From contig JABMJC010000007.1 of the NCBI GenBank assembly GCA_013201405.1, positions 1 through 36,023 of the forward strand: DNA of 36,023 nucleotides, written 5' to 3'. Under the pieces are notes generated by a model. It had not been told where the DNA came from, searched no databases, and saw nothing but the letters and a program-made list of their open reading frames with translations. How positions within the stretch are numbered: the stretch's first letter is position 1; each line of letters opens with the position of its first letter. Source of the stretch: Desulfobulbaceae bacterium. Its GTDB lineage: Bacteria > Desulfobacterota > Desulfobulbia > Desulfobulbales > Desulfobulbaceae. Positions 1-7,653 of the stretch are shown piece by piece. A program made the position numbers and the translations under genes.

Positions 1-105
1 AGCGGTCCGGAGCATATCCTGCAGTTCCGGACCGCTCAAGTCCTCCCGCTCACCCCGCGCCCCCTTGTCGCTCAAGGTAAGTACCCCACAACGAAAACGC
101 GTCAA
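1..105 (-). CDS. mog: Molybdopterin adenylyltransferase / MoaB-Mog family protein, N-terminal part (cut by window edge)
   Basis: Only the first 35 codons are present; the gene runs off the left edge. The translation starts MTRFRCGVLTLSDKGARGER and continues EDLSGPELQDML, which matches the start of MoaB/Mog proteins, where GVLTLSDKG leads into the first Rossmann-like strand and the adenylation pocket. These enzymes activate molybdopterin by adenylation before molybdenum insertion. The start is a TTG at 105-103. A GAGGA ribosome site lies 8 nt upstream, inside the last codons of the EF-G-like gene; the two genes are separated by only 5 nt, so they are probably cotranscribed. Family assignment is from motif recognition. 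Whether it is Mog or MoaB cannot be decided from this fragment. Confidence 0.8.
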   Translation of the reverse strand, partial: MTRFRCGVLTLSDKGARGEREDLSGPELQDMLRTA

Positions 106-110
106 AGGTA

Positions 111-2171
111 TTATTCCTCTGCCTGATAGTCAGCGATAATCTTGTCAGCAATGTGGGTGGGCACTTCCTCGTAGTGGGAAAACTGCACAATAAAGGTACC
201 CAACCCACCGGTCATGGAGGTAAGATCCAAGGCGTACAACAATATTTCCGCCTGCGGCACATGGGCGCTAACCACCTCGTACTTGGCGGTGGAATCCATG
301 CCCAGCACCCGACCACGGCGGCTGTTCAAATCGCCCATGACATCGCCGACAAAATCCTTGGGCACCCGCACCTCCATTTCCACAATCGGCTCCAGAAGAA
401 CCGGCTGGGCTTCCATGACGCCCTTCTTGAAGGCCAGTGAACCGGCTATTTTAAAGGCCATTTCCGAGGAATCCACATTGTGATAGGACCCGTCAATCAG
501 GCTGACCTTCAAGTCCACAAAGGGATAACCAGCGATCACCCCTTTTTCCATGGCCTCGAGAATGCCCTTTTCCACTGCCGGCCGGTACTGCTGCGGAATA
601 ACACCGCCCACGATTTTGTCTACAAATTCAAAAAACTCACCACGGGCCAATGGTTCCATTTCAATGGTACAGTCGCCAAACTGACCCCGACCACCGGATT
701 GCTTCTTATGTTTGCCCTGCACAGTGGTGCGGCCCTTCAAGGTCTCCCGGTAGGGAACCTTGGGAGGATGCAGTTCCAACTCCACCCCGAATTTACGTTT
801 GATTTTCTCGCTGGTCACCTCGAGGTGCACCTGACCAACTCCGGAGAGCAGGGTTTCGTGGGTTTGCTGTTCCCGGTTGAGCTTCAAGGTCAGATCTTCA
901 TCGAGCAGACGACTGATGGAGGAGAACAGTTTTTCCTCATCACCCTTTTTCGCGCTGACCGCATAGGCGATCACCGGTGGCAATGGCTCCAGCATAGGAT
1001 AGACAACGGGGTTGGCTCCCTCGCACAGGGTGTCACCAGTGGTGGTTTCCTTCAGCTTGGCCACGGCTACTACCATGCCCGGGATGGCCGCTTCAACCGG
1101 CTTCTGTTCCTTCCCAGACATGACAAACAACTGGCCAAAGCGCTCGGTGGTATCCTTCGAGGCATTGTAAAAACTGTCACCCTTGAGGATGCCTGAAAAA
1201 ACACGGAAAATAGTCAAGCGGCCGGCAAAGGGATCGGCCATGGTCTTAAATACCTGGGCTGAGAAGGGCGCATCAACCGTGCCTGGACGCTCGATATCTT
1301 CCTGGTTTTTTGGATTCACACCCTGATGGGCCGGACGCTCAGCAGGTGAGGGAAAATACCGGACCAGGGTATCAAGCACTGCTGCCGAACCTTTATTCAC
1401 CAGGGAAGCGGCAGCGCACACCGGCGCGATGCTGGCCTCTTTGATCGCGACCTTGAGACCACCCAGCAGTTCTTCGTCTGTCAGTTCGCCCTCTTCCAGA
1501 AACTTCTCAATGAGCGCATCATCTGTTTCAGCCACATACTCCATCAGGCTCTCGCGCAGTGCCCTGGCTTCATCGGCAATATCTGCAGGAATTTCAGCCT
1601 CTTCAACGCTGCCGTCGTCCTTGAACAACAAGGCCTTGTTCGCAGCGATATCCACCAGCCCTCTGAATGCCTCCTCCGCACCAATGGGCAGGTACAGCAC
1701 CACCGGGTTCAACTTGGTGCGTTCGCGAATACCGGCAACTACCTTGCTGAAATCGGCCCGCTCCTTGTCCATCTTAGTGATACAGATCAGGCAGGGCAGA
1801 GAATTATCTTGAATTAGATCGACAAACTTTTCCGTTTGCCCACGCATACCCGACACCGCACCCACAGTAAAGATGGCTGTATCTGCCACCTGGGCAGCAA
1901 AACGACTCTCATTGACAAAGTTGTCGTCACCTGGAGTATCGGCAAGAAAAACTTCATGCTTCTTCCAGTTCAGATGACTAAATGATGTGCTGATGGTGAT
2001 ATGACGCTTGGTTTCTTCAGGTTCAAAGTCCATGGAGGAGTTGCCGTCATCCACCTTCCCCTGGCGTTTGATGACACCGGCCGTGAACAGCAGGGCTTCG
2101 GCAAGGGTTGTTTTGCCGCTGTTACCGTGTCCGAGAATGACCGTGTTCCTGATCTGTTGCACGTCCTGCAT
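111..2171 (-). CDS. Elongation factor G-like GTPase (EF-G2 type)
   Basis: 686 residues with the whole EF-G layout: GTP-binding domain, EF-Tu-like domain II, then domains III, IV and V. The G1 loop is GHGNSGKT (residues 14-21), G3 is DTPGDDNF (78-85) and G4 is TKMD (132-135). Canonical EF-G has AHIDAGKT, DTPGHVDF and NKMD. The substitution at the catalytic histidine position (D82) and the GHxxSGKT P-loop place it with the EF-G-2 / FusA2 paralogues, as in the Thermus EF-G-2 group, rather than the main translocase. Such paralogues bind ribosomes but their role is not settled, so a function in translocation should not be assumed. The start ATG is at 2171, with AGGCTTTC just upstream. A Mog/MoaB gene follows 5 nt downstream, so the pair is likely one transcript. 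No other translation gene is adjacent. Confidence 0.9.
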   Translation of the reverse strand: MQDVQQIRNTVILGHGNSGKTTLAEALLFTAGVIKRQGKVDDGNSSMDFEPEETKRHITISTSFSHLNWKKHEVFLADTPGDDNFVNESRFAAQVADTAIFTVGAVSGMRGQTEKFVDLIQDNSLPCLICITKMDKERADFSKVVAGIRERTKLNPVVLYLPIGAEEAFRGLVDIAANKALLFKDDGSVEEAEIPADIADEARALRESLMEYVAETDDALIEKFLEEGELTDEELLGGLKVAIKEASIAPVCAAASLVNKGSAAVLDTLVRYFPSPAERPAHQGVNPKNQEDIERPGTVDAPFSAQVFKTMADPFAGRLTIFRVFSGILKGDSFYNASKDTTERFGQLFVMSGKEQKPVEAAIPGMVVAVAKLKETTTGDTLCEGANPVVYPMLEPLPPVIAYAVSAKKGDEEKLFSSISRLLDEDLTLKLNREQQTHETLLSGVGQVHLEVTSEKIKRKFGVELELHPPKVPYRETLKGRTTVQGKHKKQSGGRGQFGDCTIEMEPLARGEFFEFVDKIVGGVIPQQYRPAVEKGILEAMEKGVIAGYPFVDLKVSLIDGSYHNVDSSEMAFKIAGSLAFKKGVMEAQPVLLEPIVEMEVRVPKDFVGDVMGDLNSRRGRVLGMDSTAKYEVVSAHVPQAEILLYALDLTSMTGGLGTFIVQFSHYEEVPTHIADKIIADYQAEE

Positions 2172-2386
2172 GAAAGCCTCCGTTAATGATGTGCCTAATG
2201 TACCGGGTTGTTGAATTTTGGGGGATGGTCTGCCTAGGGTATGGAAAAAACACGCTTAAAATGCGCGGCTTTTGTCTAAAGCCCTTCCCCTTTTGTCGTG
2301 GGAGTGGTAACCATCCGTGGGTCTGGAAATTTTTGTATATATTCTCTAAATCCTCGCAAAGTCAAGAGAGAACAGCCGCTAGCACC
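2172..2386. other. Divergent intergenic region between the EF-G-like gene and murJ
   Basis: 215 nt separate two diverging genes and must hold both promoters. An AT-rich stretch near 2330-2350 could contain a -10 element for murJ, but I find no well-spaced -35 partner. A short inverted repeat, GGCTTT / AAAGCC, lies at 2267-2283. The reading frame of murJ is open through this region, but the peptide there has no resemblance to MurJ N-termini. Confidence 0.5.
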
Positions 2387-3994
2387 ATGGCAGCCCCTCA
2401 ATCCACCCAAGCAGCCGGCACAACCGCCAGTATCGCCCGCTCCGCCGGAGCCGTAAGTATAGCCGTCATGTGCAGCCGAGTACTCGGCCTGGTGCGAGAG
2501 CAGGTTTTTGCCGGCATGTTCGGCGCAGGCTATGCCTACGACGCCTTTGTGGTCGCCTTCCGTATTCCCAACCTGCTCCGTGATCTCTTTGGAGAAGGCG
2601 CGCTTTCCGCTGCCTTTGTCACCGTTTTTTCCGACTACAGCACCAACCGGGGAGAACAGGAGACCTGGCGCCTGGCCAGCAACGTACTCGTCTTCTTTGC
2701 CATGTTAATCAGCGCCCTAATCCTGCTGGCGCTGGTGTTTACCGAACCGATCGTCAACCTGCTTGCCCCGGATTTCCGCCTTGTTACCGGAAAAACCGAG
2801 TTGACCGTCCAGTTGACTCGCATCATGCTGCCTTTTCTGCTCTTTGTTTCGCTCTCTGCCGTGGTGATGGGCATGCTCAACACCAAGGGAAAATTCTTTG
2901 TACCAGCGCTCTCCTCCAGCTTTTTCAACCTGGGCTCTATTGTTGGCGGTCTGTCCCTTGCCCTGCTCTTCCCGCGCATCGGCCAGCCAGCCATTGCCGG
3001 CATGGCCTGGGGCACCTTGTTGGGCGGTGCACTGCAACTGTTGATGCAACTGCCAACATTGCGCAACACAGGCTTCCGCTTCCGCTTTACCTTTGCCCCC
3101 AAAGACAGCGGCCTGCGCCGTATCCTGCTCTTGATGCTGCCTGCCACCATCGGACTTTCCGCCACTCAGATCAATATCTTCATCAACACCAACTTTGCTG
3201 CGGCCTGCGCAGAAGGTTCGGTTTCCTGGTTGAACTATGCCTTTCGCCTGGTGCAACTACCCATTGGTGTCTTTGGTGTGGCCCTGTCCATCGCGGTCAT
3301 GCCGGTTTTGGCCAAGCAGGCGGCCAAGCAAGACATGCTGGCCCTCAAGCACACCTTCACCTCGTCCCTGGTGCTGGTTTTCAGCCTGGCCTTGCCAGCC
3401 ACGGCCGGCCTGATACTGCTTTCTGAATCCATTATCCGGCTCATTTTCGAGCACGGCGCGTTCACTGCCGCCGACACCATGGCCACGGCCCAGGCCTTGT
3501 CCTGGTATGCCATTGGCCTCTTCGCCTATGCAGCCATCAAGGTAATGGTGCCGGTCTTCTATGCTATTGGCGATACCCGCTATCCGGTAATCGGCAGTTT
3601 TTTGGGGGTTGCCGCCAACCTGTTCATCATCAACCTGGTGATTGCCAGTCTGCAACACAAGGGTATTGCCTTTTCCACCTCCTGCGCCATGATCCTCAAT
3701 TTTCTCTTTCTAGGGCTGGTGCTATATCGCAAGTTGAATGGTTATCCCCTTGTCTACCTGGGCCAGGGGCTAGCCAAAATTGTTCTCGCCACCCTGATTA
3801 TGGCCAGTGCGGTGTGGGGTTTGCAGTGGCTTCTTGCGCCCTGGTTAACAGGCATGGTCATCCAGCAGCTCGTTGCAGTGCTCGGTATTGTTGCCGTGGC
3901 TATCCTGGTGTACGGCGCATTGCTTCAGCTGCTGGGCTTGCCGGAATACACTCTACTTTACGCCAAGTTACGTCAGCGTTTTACTCGCAACTGA
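2387..3994 (+). CDS. murJ: Lipid II flippase MurJ (MviN)
   Basis: 535 residues, the usual MurJ size, with about 14 hydrophobic membrane segments. The N-terminal region contains SRVLGLVREQVFAGMFGAG, then AYDAFVVAFRIPNLLRDLFGEGALSAAFVTVF, the hallmark conserved block of MurJ with the charged residues of the central cavity. MurJ moves undecaprenyl-linked lipid II across the inner membrane for peptidoglycan synthesis. The ATG at 2387 is chosen because the open frame upstream gives a non-homologous extension and the family starts shortly before the first helix; the ribosome site there is weak (GAGAG about 16 nt upstream). The gene converges on rsmE, and the two coding regions overlap by 22 nt at their 3' ends. 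A second transporter of the same superfamily (MATE) is present at 20.7-22.1 kb. Confidence 0.95.
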   Translation: MAAPQSTQAAGTTASIARSAGAVSIAVMCSRVLGLVREQVFAGMFGAGYAYDAFVVAFRIPNLLRDLFGEGALSAAFVTVFSDYSTNRGEQETWRLASNVLVFFAMLISALILLALVFTEPIVNLLAPDFRLVTGKTELTVQLTRIMLPFLLFVSLSAVVMGMLNTKGKFFVPALSSSFFNLGSIVGGLSLALLFPRIGQPAIAGMAWGTLLGGALQLLMQLPTLRNTGFRFRFTFAPKDSGLRRILLLMLPATIGLSATQINIFINTNFAAACAEGSVSWLNYAFRLVQLPIGVFGVALSIAVMPVLAKQAAKQDMLALKHTFTSSLVLVFSLALPATAGLILLSESIIRLIFEHGAFTAADTMATAQALSWYAIGLFAYAAIKVMVPVFYAIGDTRYPVIGSFLGVAANLFIINLVIASLQHKGIAFSTSCAMILNFLFLGLVLYRKLNGYPLVYLGQGLAKIVLATLIMASAVWGLQWLLAPWLTGMVIQQLVAVLGIVAVAILVYGALLQLLGLPEYTLLYAKLRQRFTRN

Positions 3995-4728
3995 TTTGCC
4001 TGCAAAGAACAGAGCAAATCAATCTGCGCCATAAGGGCTACCACAGCCGTATCCACGTGGAGGATGCGACTTCCCATGGAAAAGCTGGCAAAGCCACAAT
4101 CAAGAAAGGATCTGACCTCAAACTCGTTCCAGCCACCTTCCGGCCCGATGGCCAGAAGAAGCGGTGCATCCGGGGTAGGCAGAGTAAAAACATCGGCCAG
4201 GCTTGAGCTGGCTAGCGGGTGGGCAATAAGCCCACTCCCTGGCAGCCCAGGGAGAACGTCTTCCACAAAGGGCCTAAAGCGCGGATGAATATGCACGATA
4301 GGCATCCAGGTATCCATGGCCTGCTCCATCCCCTCCAGCAGCAGGCTGCGCATTTTTTCTGCGCCAAGCACCGGGCTTGAAAAATAGGACTTTTCCACCC
4401 GCTGGCTGCGGATAAGGTGCAGACGGTACACACCCAATACCGTGGCCTGTTTTAAAATGCGCTGCAACATGATGGGCCTGGGCAAAGCCAGGATAAGCTC
4501 GACGAGCGGCGGGCTTGGCATCTGGCCACCGAGTTCCACCCGCAGCTTAACTGCCGTCGTATCGAGCCGCAACACTTCCCCCCTGCCCTGTCTGCCGCCA
4601 ATCACTCCCAGCCTGACCATGCTGCCAGGTTGCACCCGCAGAATATCCAATAGATGCCTGGCCCTGCGGCCACTGAGCACAACCATGCCCTCCCGGATCT
4701 CTTCGGCTTCCAGTAAAACAAGATTCAC
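3973..4728 (-). CDS. rsmE: 16S rRNA (uracil-1498-N3)-methyltransferase RsmE
   Basis: 251 residues. An N-terminal PUA-like domain (about 1-70) with RRARHLLDILRV is followed by a SPOUT methyltransferase domain. The knot region carries IGPEGGWNEFE (194-204) and the C-terminal GSRILHVDTAVV loop, both typical of RsmE, which methylates U1498 in the decoding centre of 16S rRNA with S-adenosylmethionine. EQAM at 135-138 corresponds to the conserved EQ pair. The start is a GTG at 4728 with GGGG 5-8 nt upstream and an in-frame stop just before it. The 3' end overlaps the convergent murJ gene by 22 nt. The small zinc-binding gene and cutA lie upstream on the same strand and are probably cotranscribed. 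Confidence 0.93.
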   Translation of the reverse strand: MNLVLLEAEEIREGMVVLSGRRARHLLDILRVQPGSMVRLGVIGGRQGRGEVLRLDTTAVKLRVELGGQMPSPPLVELILALPRPIMLQRILKQATVLGVYRLHLIRSQRVEKSYFSSPVLGAEKMRSLLLEGMEQAMDTWMPIVHIHPRFRPFVEDVLPGLPGSGLIAHPLASSSLADVFTLPTPDAPLLLAIGPEGGWNEFEVRSFLDCGFASFSMGSRILHVDTAVVALMAQIDLLCSLQANQLRVKR

Positions 4729-4814
4729 AAAAGCCCCTTACAGCTGACCGCCACCAGCCATTGTCCTTGAATAAAACCCTTCTCCACCAGCAAAGCAGAG
4801 GAGATGGTGTCTCG

Positions 4815-5012
4815 TTATTCCATCATATGTACCCGCTCGCAGTCCGGGCAAATCCAGGTGGGACCGTTACTCATGCCCCACTTGTTCTCCTCAAAACATT
4901 CTGGGCAGATCTCAAAGCCGCAAACACAGCTCCAGCAGAAAGGCTTTTCTGCAGCACAGCAGTGGCAGCGGTATGTTCTGTTCCGGCGTCGTCGTCTTCT
5001 CTCTGTACTCAT
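4815..5012 (-). CDS. Small cysteine-rich (zinc-ribbon-like) protein
   Basis: 65 residues. A basic N-terminus (MSTERRRRRRNRTYR) is followed by ten cysteines, including CHCC, CWSCVC, CPEC and CPDC. This pattern suggests one or two structural zinc sites. There are no membrane segments or signal peptide. The start ATG overlaps the cutA stop codon as ATGA (5012-5009), which implies translational coupling, and AAGGAA lies just upstream. I do not recognise a named family, and a function in nucleic acid or rRNA binding would only be inferred from the arginine run and the neighbouring rsmE. After its TAA stop the same frame stays open for 28 more sense codons up to the rsmE start. Confidence 0.75.
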   Translation of the reverse strand: MSTERRRRRRNRTYRCHCCAAEKPFCWSCVCGFEICPECFEENKWGMSNGPTWICPDCERVHMME

Positions 5013-5356
5013 GGTGATGTTTCCTTTTCTTTTAACTCCTGCTCCAGCCAGCCCATGTAAGCAGGAGCGCCATCCACGATGGGGGTAGCGACAACTTCCG
5101 GGGTGTCGTAGGGATGGAGTTCGCTGATAAGACGAGAAAGTTCAGGAAATAAATCCAGCCTGCTTTTGATGGTGCAGCGCAACTCGTTGCTCTGTTCAAC
5201 CTTCCCCTGCCAGCGATACAGGGAGTGGCAAGGAAAAATCTGCACACAGGCGGCCAATTTTGCCTCCACAAGCGCCTTGGCAATCGATTCTGCCTGTGCC
5301 TGCGTGGCTGTGGTGGTTTCCACCTGGATATAGGTCGTAGAAGTCGGGTTTGGCAT
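5009..5356 (-). CDS. cutA: Divalent-cation tolerance protein CutA
   Basis: 115 residues, the normal CutA1 length. The order of motifs fits: an early beta-strand (TTYIQVETTTATQAQAESIA), KALVEAKLAACVQIFP, then the SLYRWQGKVEQSNE loop, IKSRLDLFPEL, and HPYDTPEVVATPI near the end. CutA1 proteins are trimeric cytoplasmic proteins linked to copper and divalent metal tolerance, although their direct function is poorly defined. The ATG at 5356 is chosen over upstream in-frame codons because GGAGA lies 6-10 nt before it and the family starts a few residues before the first strand. Its TGA overlaps the start of the downstream cysteine-rich gene. Confidence 0.93.
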   Translation of the reverse strand: MPNPTSTTYIQVETTTATQAQAESIAKALVEAKLAACVQIFPCHSLYRWQGKVEQSNELRCTIKSRLDLFPELSRLISELHPYDTPEVVATPIVDGAPAYMGWLEQELKEKETSP

Positions 5357-5496
5357 ATTGTCTCCAGTATAAAGTACAAGATGGCAATGAAAATTCAAAT
5401 TCGACAGATAAAGAGATTCTGGCAAGTTATTTTAAAATAGACTACCTTGGCCCCCGCTTCAAGGGAGCGCTTGATGAAAAACCAAACGAGGTCTTT

Positions 5497-6291
5497 ATGC
5501 TCTTTGTCGTGGATGTGGGCAACTCCCACACGGTGAGCGGCATGTACAAGAATGGCCAGCTGCTGGGCAGTTGGCGTTTACAATCGCACCAGGATAAAAC
5601 CGCTGATGAATTGGCCATCCGCTATCATGGCCTGTTTCAGACACACAAGTTGGATCCCATGGCCATCAAGGGTTTCATTGTCGCCTCGGTGGTGCCCACC
5701 CTGGAAACGAGCTGGCTCCATTTTGCCCGCTCTTTTCTAACCAATCTCAAGCACCCTCCTGTACATGTCCATGCAGACATGCGTCTGGACATGGGCGTCA
5801 AGGTCGACCATCCCGAAGAGGTGGGGGCAGATCGTCTGGTCAACGCGGTGGCGGCCTGGGAGCAGTTGCATACCCCACTGATTGTCATTGATTTTGGCAC
5901 AGCCATCACCTTTGACTGTGTTAATGCGCAGCCCGCCTATGTGGGCGGCACCATCCATCCAGGCATTGGCATTTCCCTGGATGCCCTGGCCAGCCGCACC
6001 GCCAAACTCCCCCGGCTTGACATCAACACCACACCGGAGCAGCCCATCGGCACCAGTACGGTCAAGGCTATCCACTCCGGCATGCTCTACGGTTTCGGCG
6101 GCCTTATCGATCGCATGGTGGAGGTATTGGGCAGGGAACTCGTTCCCAACGGCGGGCCAGTGCCTACCATTGCCACCGGCGGCATGGCCACCCTCATCAA
6201 GCCCTATGCCCGCCATATCAATTGCATCGACGAAGAACTTACCCTCAAAGGCCTGGCTCTACTTTTTGCGCGCAACAAAGACCATGTTTGA
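5497..6291 (+). CDS. coaX: Type III pantothenate kinase CoaX
   Basis: 264 residues, the usual size for the type III (CoaX) class. The N-terminal phosphate-binding motif DVGNSHT (6-12), HPEEVGADRLVNA (catalytic Asp in GADR, residue 112), DFGTAITFDCV and YVGGTIHPGIGIS mark the ASKHA fold. It phosphorylates pantothenate with ATP as the first step to coenzyme A. This class is feedback-insensitive and needs a monovalent cation. The ATG at 5497 has GAGG 5-8 nt upstream and precedes the first strand directly; the upstream open frame is not homologous. The last 8 nt overlap the start of ldcA. panC, which makes the pantothenate substrate, lies elsewhere in this window (23.4-24.3 kb), so the pathway genes are not clustered. 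Confidence 0.95.
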   Translation: MLFVVDVGNSHTVSGMYKNGQLLGSWRLQSHQDKTADELAIRYHGLFQTHKLDPMAIKGFIVASVVPTLETSWLHFARSFLTNLKHPPVHVHADMRLDMGVKVDHPEEVGADRLVNAVAAWEQLHTPLIVIDFGTAITFDCVNAQPAYVGGTIHPGIGISLDALASRTAKLPRLDINTTPEQPIGTSTVKAIHSGMLYGFGGLIDRMVEVLGRELVPNGGPVPTIATGGMATLIKPYARHINCIDEELTLKGLALLFARNKDHV

Positions 6292-7225
6292 ACCGCTCCG
6301 CCTACCCCCACCACTGCAGCGCGGCGATACGATTGGCATCTTTTGCCCAGCAGGCCCACCTAAAAATATCACGCTGTTGCATAGGGGCATCAGTATCTTG
6401 ACAGATGCGGGATTTCAGGTGCTGTGCGAAGGGGCCATGCAAGTCAGGGATGAGGCCTACCTGGCAGATACCGATGCAGCTCGGGCCACAGCCCTGCACC
6501 GTCTGTGGGCAAACGAACAGGTCAAGGCGGTGATGGCCGTGCGTGGTGGCTATGGCTGCCTGCGTCTTGCCCCGCAACTGGACATGACCCTTTTGCAAAG
6601 GCAGTGCAAGTGGCTCATAGGCTTCAGCGACCTCACTCTGCTGCTGAACATCCTGCACGGCCAGATTGGCCAGCTTGCCCTGCATGGCCCCATGGTAACC
6701 TCGCTTTCTCGCTGTCGCCGGGAAGATCAAGAACAACTCTTTGCCATACTGGCCGGCTCCTTTGCAGAAAACCTGCCCATTCCCGGATTGGAGATACTGC
6801 GGGGCGGTTCTGGCCAGGGGAGGCTGGTGGGCGGTAACCTCACCACCCTGGTGCACGGTACAGGCACCCCCTGGGACAGTTCCTGGGATGGATGTATCCT
6901 AGTGCTTGAGGATACCGGCGAGGTCATGTACCGCCTGGATCGTATGCTGACTCAATTGCAGCAGGCAGGACGCTTTGACCGCCTGGCTGGACTTTTGCTT
7001 GGTGATTTTGATACTGGTTCCGGCAACGGGACAGCAGATTTATGCCTGCAGGAGCAGGTCTGGCAACGGGTACTGGAGCTCATGCCTCCGGGCTTCCCCA
7101 TCTGGGCCAACCTGCCGGTTGGGCACCGGGGCAGGACTATGCCCCTGCCCCTGGGTATGCAGGTGACAATGAATTCTTCCCACGGCAGACTCGGTTTTTT
7201 GGCCAATGATTTGCGGTGCGTTTAA
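6284..7225 (+). CDS. ldcA: LD-carboxypeptidase (S66 family)
   Basis: 313 residues. The S66 serine-peptidase triad can be placed as S115 in IGFSDLT, E209 in LVLEDTGE and H281 in GHRGRTMPLPLG; MAVRGGYGCLRL (84-95) is the conserved block before the nucleophile. The family removes the terminal D-alanine from cytoplasmic murein tetrapeptides during peptidoglycan recycling. There is no signal peptide, as expected for the cytoplasmic enzyme. The ATG at 6284 lies inside the end of coaX (8-nt overlap), so translation is likely coupled. The tandem repeat and IS element begin about 20 and 70 nt after the stop, so they interrupt no coding sequence here. Confidence 0.93.
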   Translation: MFEPLRLPPPLQRGDTIGIFCPAGPPKNITLLHRGISILTDAGFQVLCEGAMQVRDEAYLADTDAARATALHRLWANEQVKAVMAVRGGYGCLRLAPQLDMTLLQRQCKWLIGFSDLTLLLNILHGQIGQLALHGPMVTSLSRCRREDQEQLFAILAGSFAENLPIPGLEILRGGSGQGRLVGGNLTTLVHGTGTPWDSSWDGCILVLEDTGEVMYRLDRMLTQLQQAGRFDRLAGLLLGDFDTGSGNGTADLCLQEQVWQRVLELMPPGFPIWANLPVGHRGRTMPLPLGMQVTMNSSHGRLGFLANDLRCV

Positions 7226-7246
7226 CCACTTTCTTGCGACTGCGTT

Positions 7247-7285
7247 CCGCCACTACCATCCGCCACCACCATCCGCCACTACCAT
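7247..7285. repeat. Three tandem 13-bp repeats next to an insertion site
   Basis: Three consecutive 13-mers with consensus CCGCCAYYACCAT: 7247-7259, 7260-7272 and 7273-7285. The first and third are identical (CCGCCACTACCAT), and the second differs at one position. They are followed by ATGCACAAGC and then the IS. A related unit (GCCACTACCCATATGCACAA, 8497-8516) lies directly beyond the IS, so the array was split by the insertion. Confidence 0.9.
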
Positions 7286-7291
7286 ATGCAC

Positions 7292-7295
7292 AAGC
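7292..7295. repeat. Target-site duplication AAGC, left copy
   Basis: The 4 bp before the left IS end are AAGC and recur directly after the right end at 8495-8498. This fits the 4-bp staggered cut of IS407-type transposases. Confidence 0.85.
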
Positions 7296-7366
7296 TGTAT
7301 CCTTCCCTTAAAATAGATCCATTGAGAAGTAGAGATTTCTGGTAAAATTGCCTTATGGAGGGCACA

Positions 7367-7633
7367 ATGAGGAAATCTCGATTCACTGAAAGCCAGATCA
7401 TTCGGATCCTGCGTGAAGCTGAAGGCGGCCGCAAAGTAGCCGATGTCTGCCGTGAGAATGGCGTAAGCCAGGCTGCGTATTACAAATGGAAGTCGAAATA
7501 CGGCGGTATGGAAGCCTCGGATATCCGCAGGCTCAAGGAGCTTGAACAAGAAAACCGCAAGCTGAAGCGGATGTTTGCCAACCTGAGCCTGGAAAACGAA
7601 GCCCTGAAGGACGTCATCGCAAAAAAGTTCTGA
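7367..7633 (+). CDS. IS3-family transposase OrfA
   Basis: 88 residues. The N-terminal helix-turn-helix (MRKSRFTESQIIRILREAE ... VCRENGVSQAAYYKWKSKYGG) recognises the IS ends. A leucine-zipper-like helix (RRLKELEQENRKLKRMFANLSLENEALKDVI) serves for oligomerisation. The ATG at 7367 is preferred over the one at 7355 because GGAGGG lies 5-10 nt before it and IS407-group OrfA proteins begin at this point. It ends IAKKF at a TGA (7631-7633), just past the slippery site. On its own OrfA usually represses; joined to OrfB it forms the active transposase. Confidence 0.93.
   Translation: MRKSRFTESQIIRILREAEGGRKVADVCRENGVSQAAYYKWKSKYGGMEASDIRRLKELEQENRKLKRMFANLSLENEALKDVIAKKF
7621..7627 (+). other. A AAA AAG slippery heptamer for -1 ribosomal frameshift
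   Basis: In the orfA frame the sequence reads GCA AAA AAG TTC TGA, so the heptamer A AAA AAG is in the correct phase for tandem slippage. After a -1 shift the ribosome reads GTT CTG AGG CCG and continues without a stop into orfB, giving an OrfAB fusion with the junction IAKK-VLRPAEKREL, as typical for this IS group. Confidence 0.9.
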
Positions 7634-7653
7634 GGCCGGCCGAGAAGCGTGAG

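Noticed and set aside
480-1196. 238-residue open frame on the plus strand inside the EF-G-like gene
   Set aside because: It lies opposite a well-conserved EF-G-like protein and has no recognisable motif; a shadow of the high-GC coding strand.
7247-7285. Short tandem repeats as a CRISPR array
   Set aside because: The units are 13 bp, directly adjacent with no spacers, and no cas gene is present.
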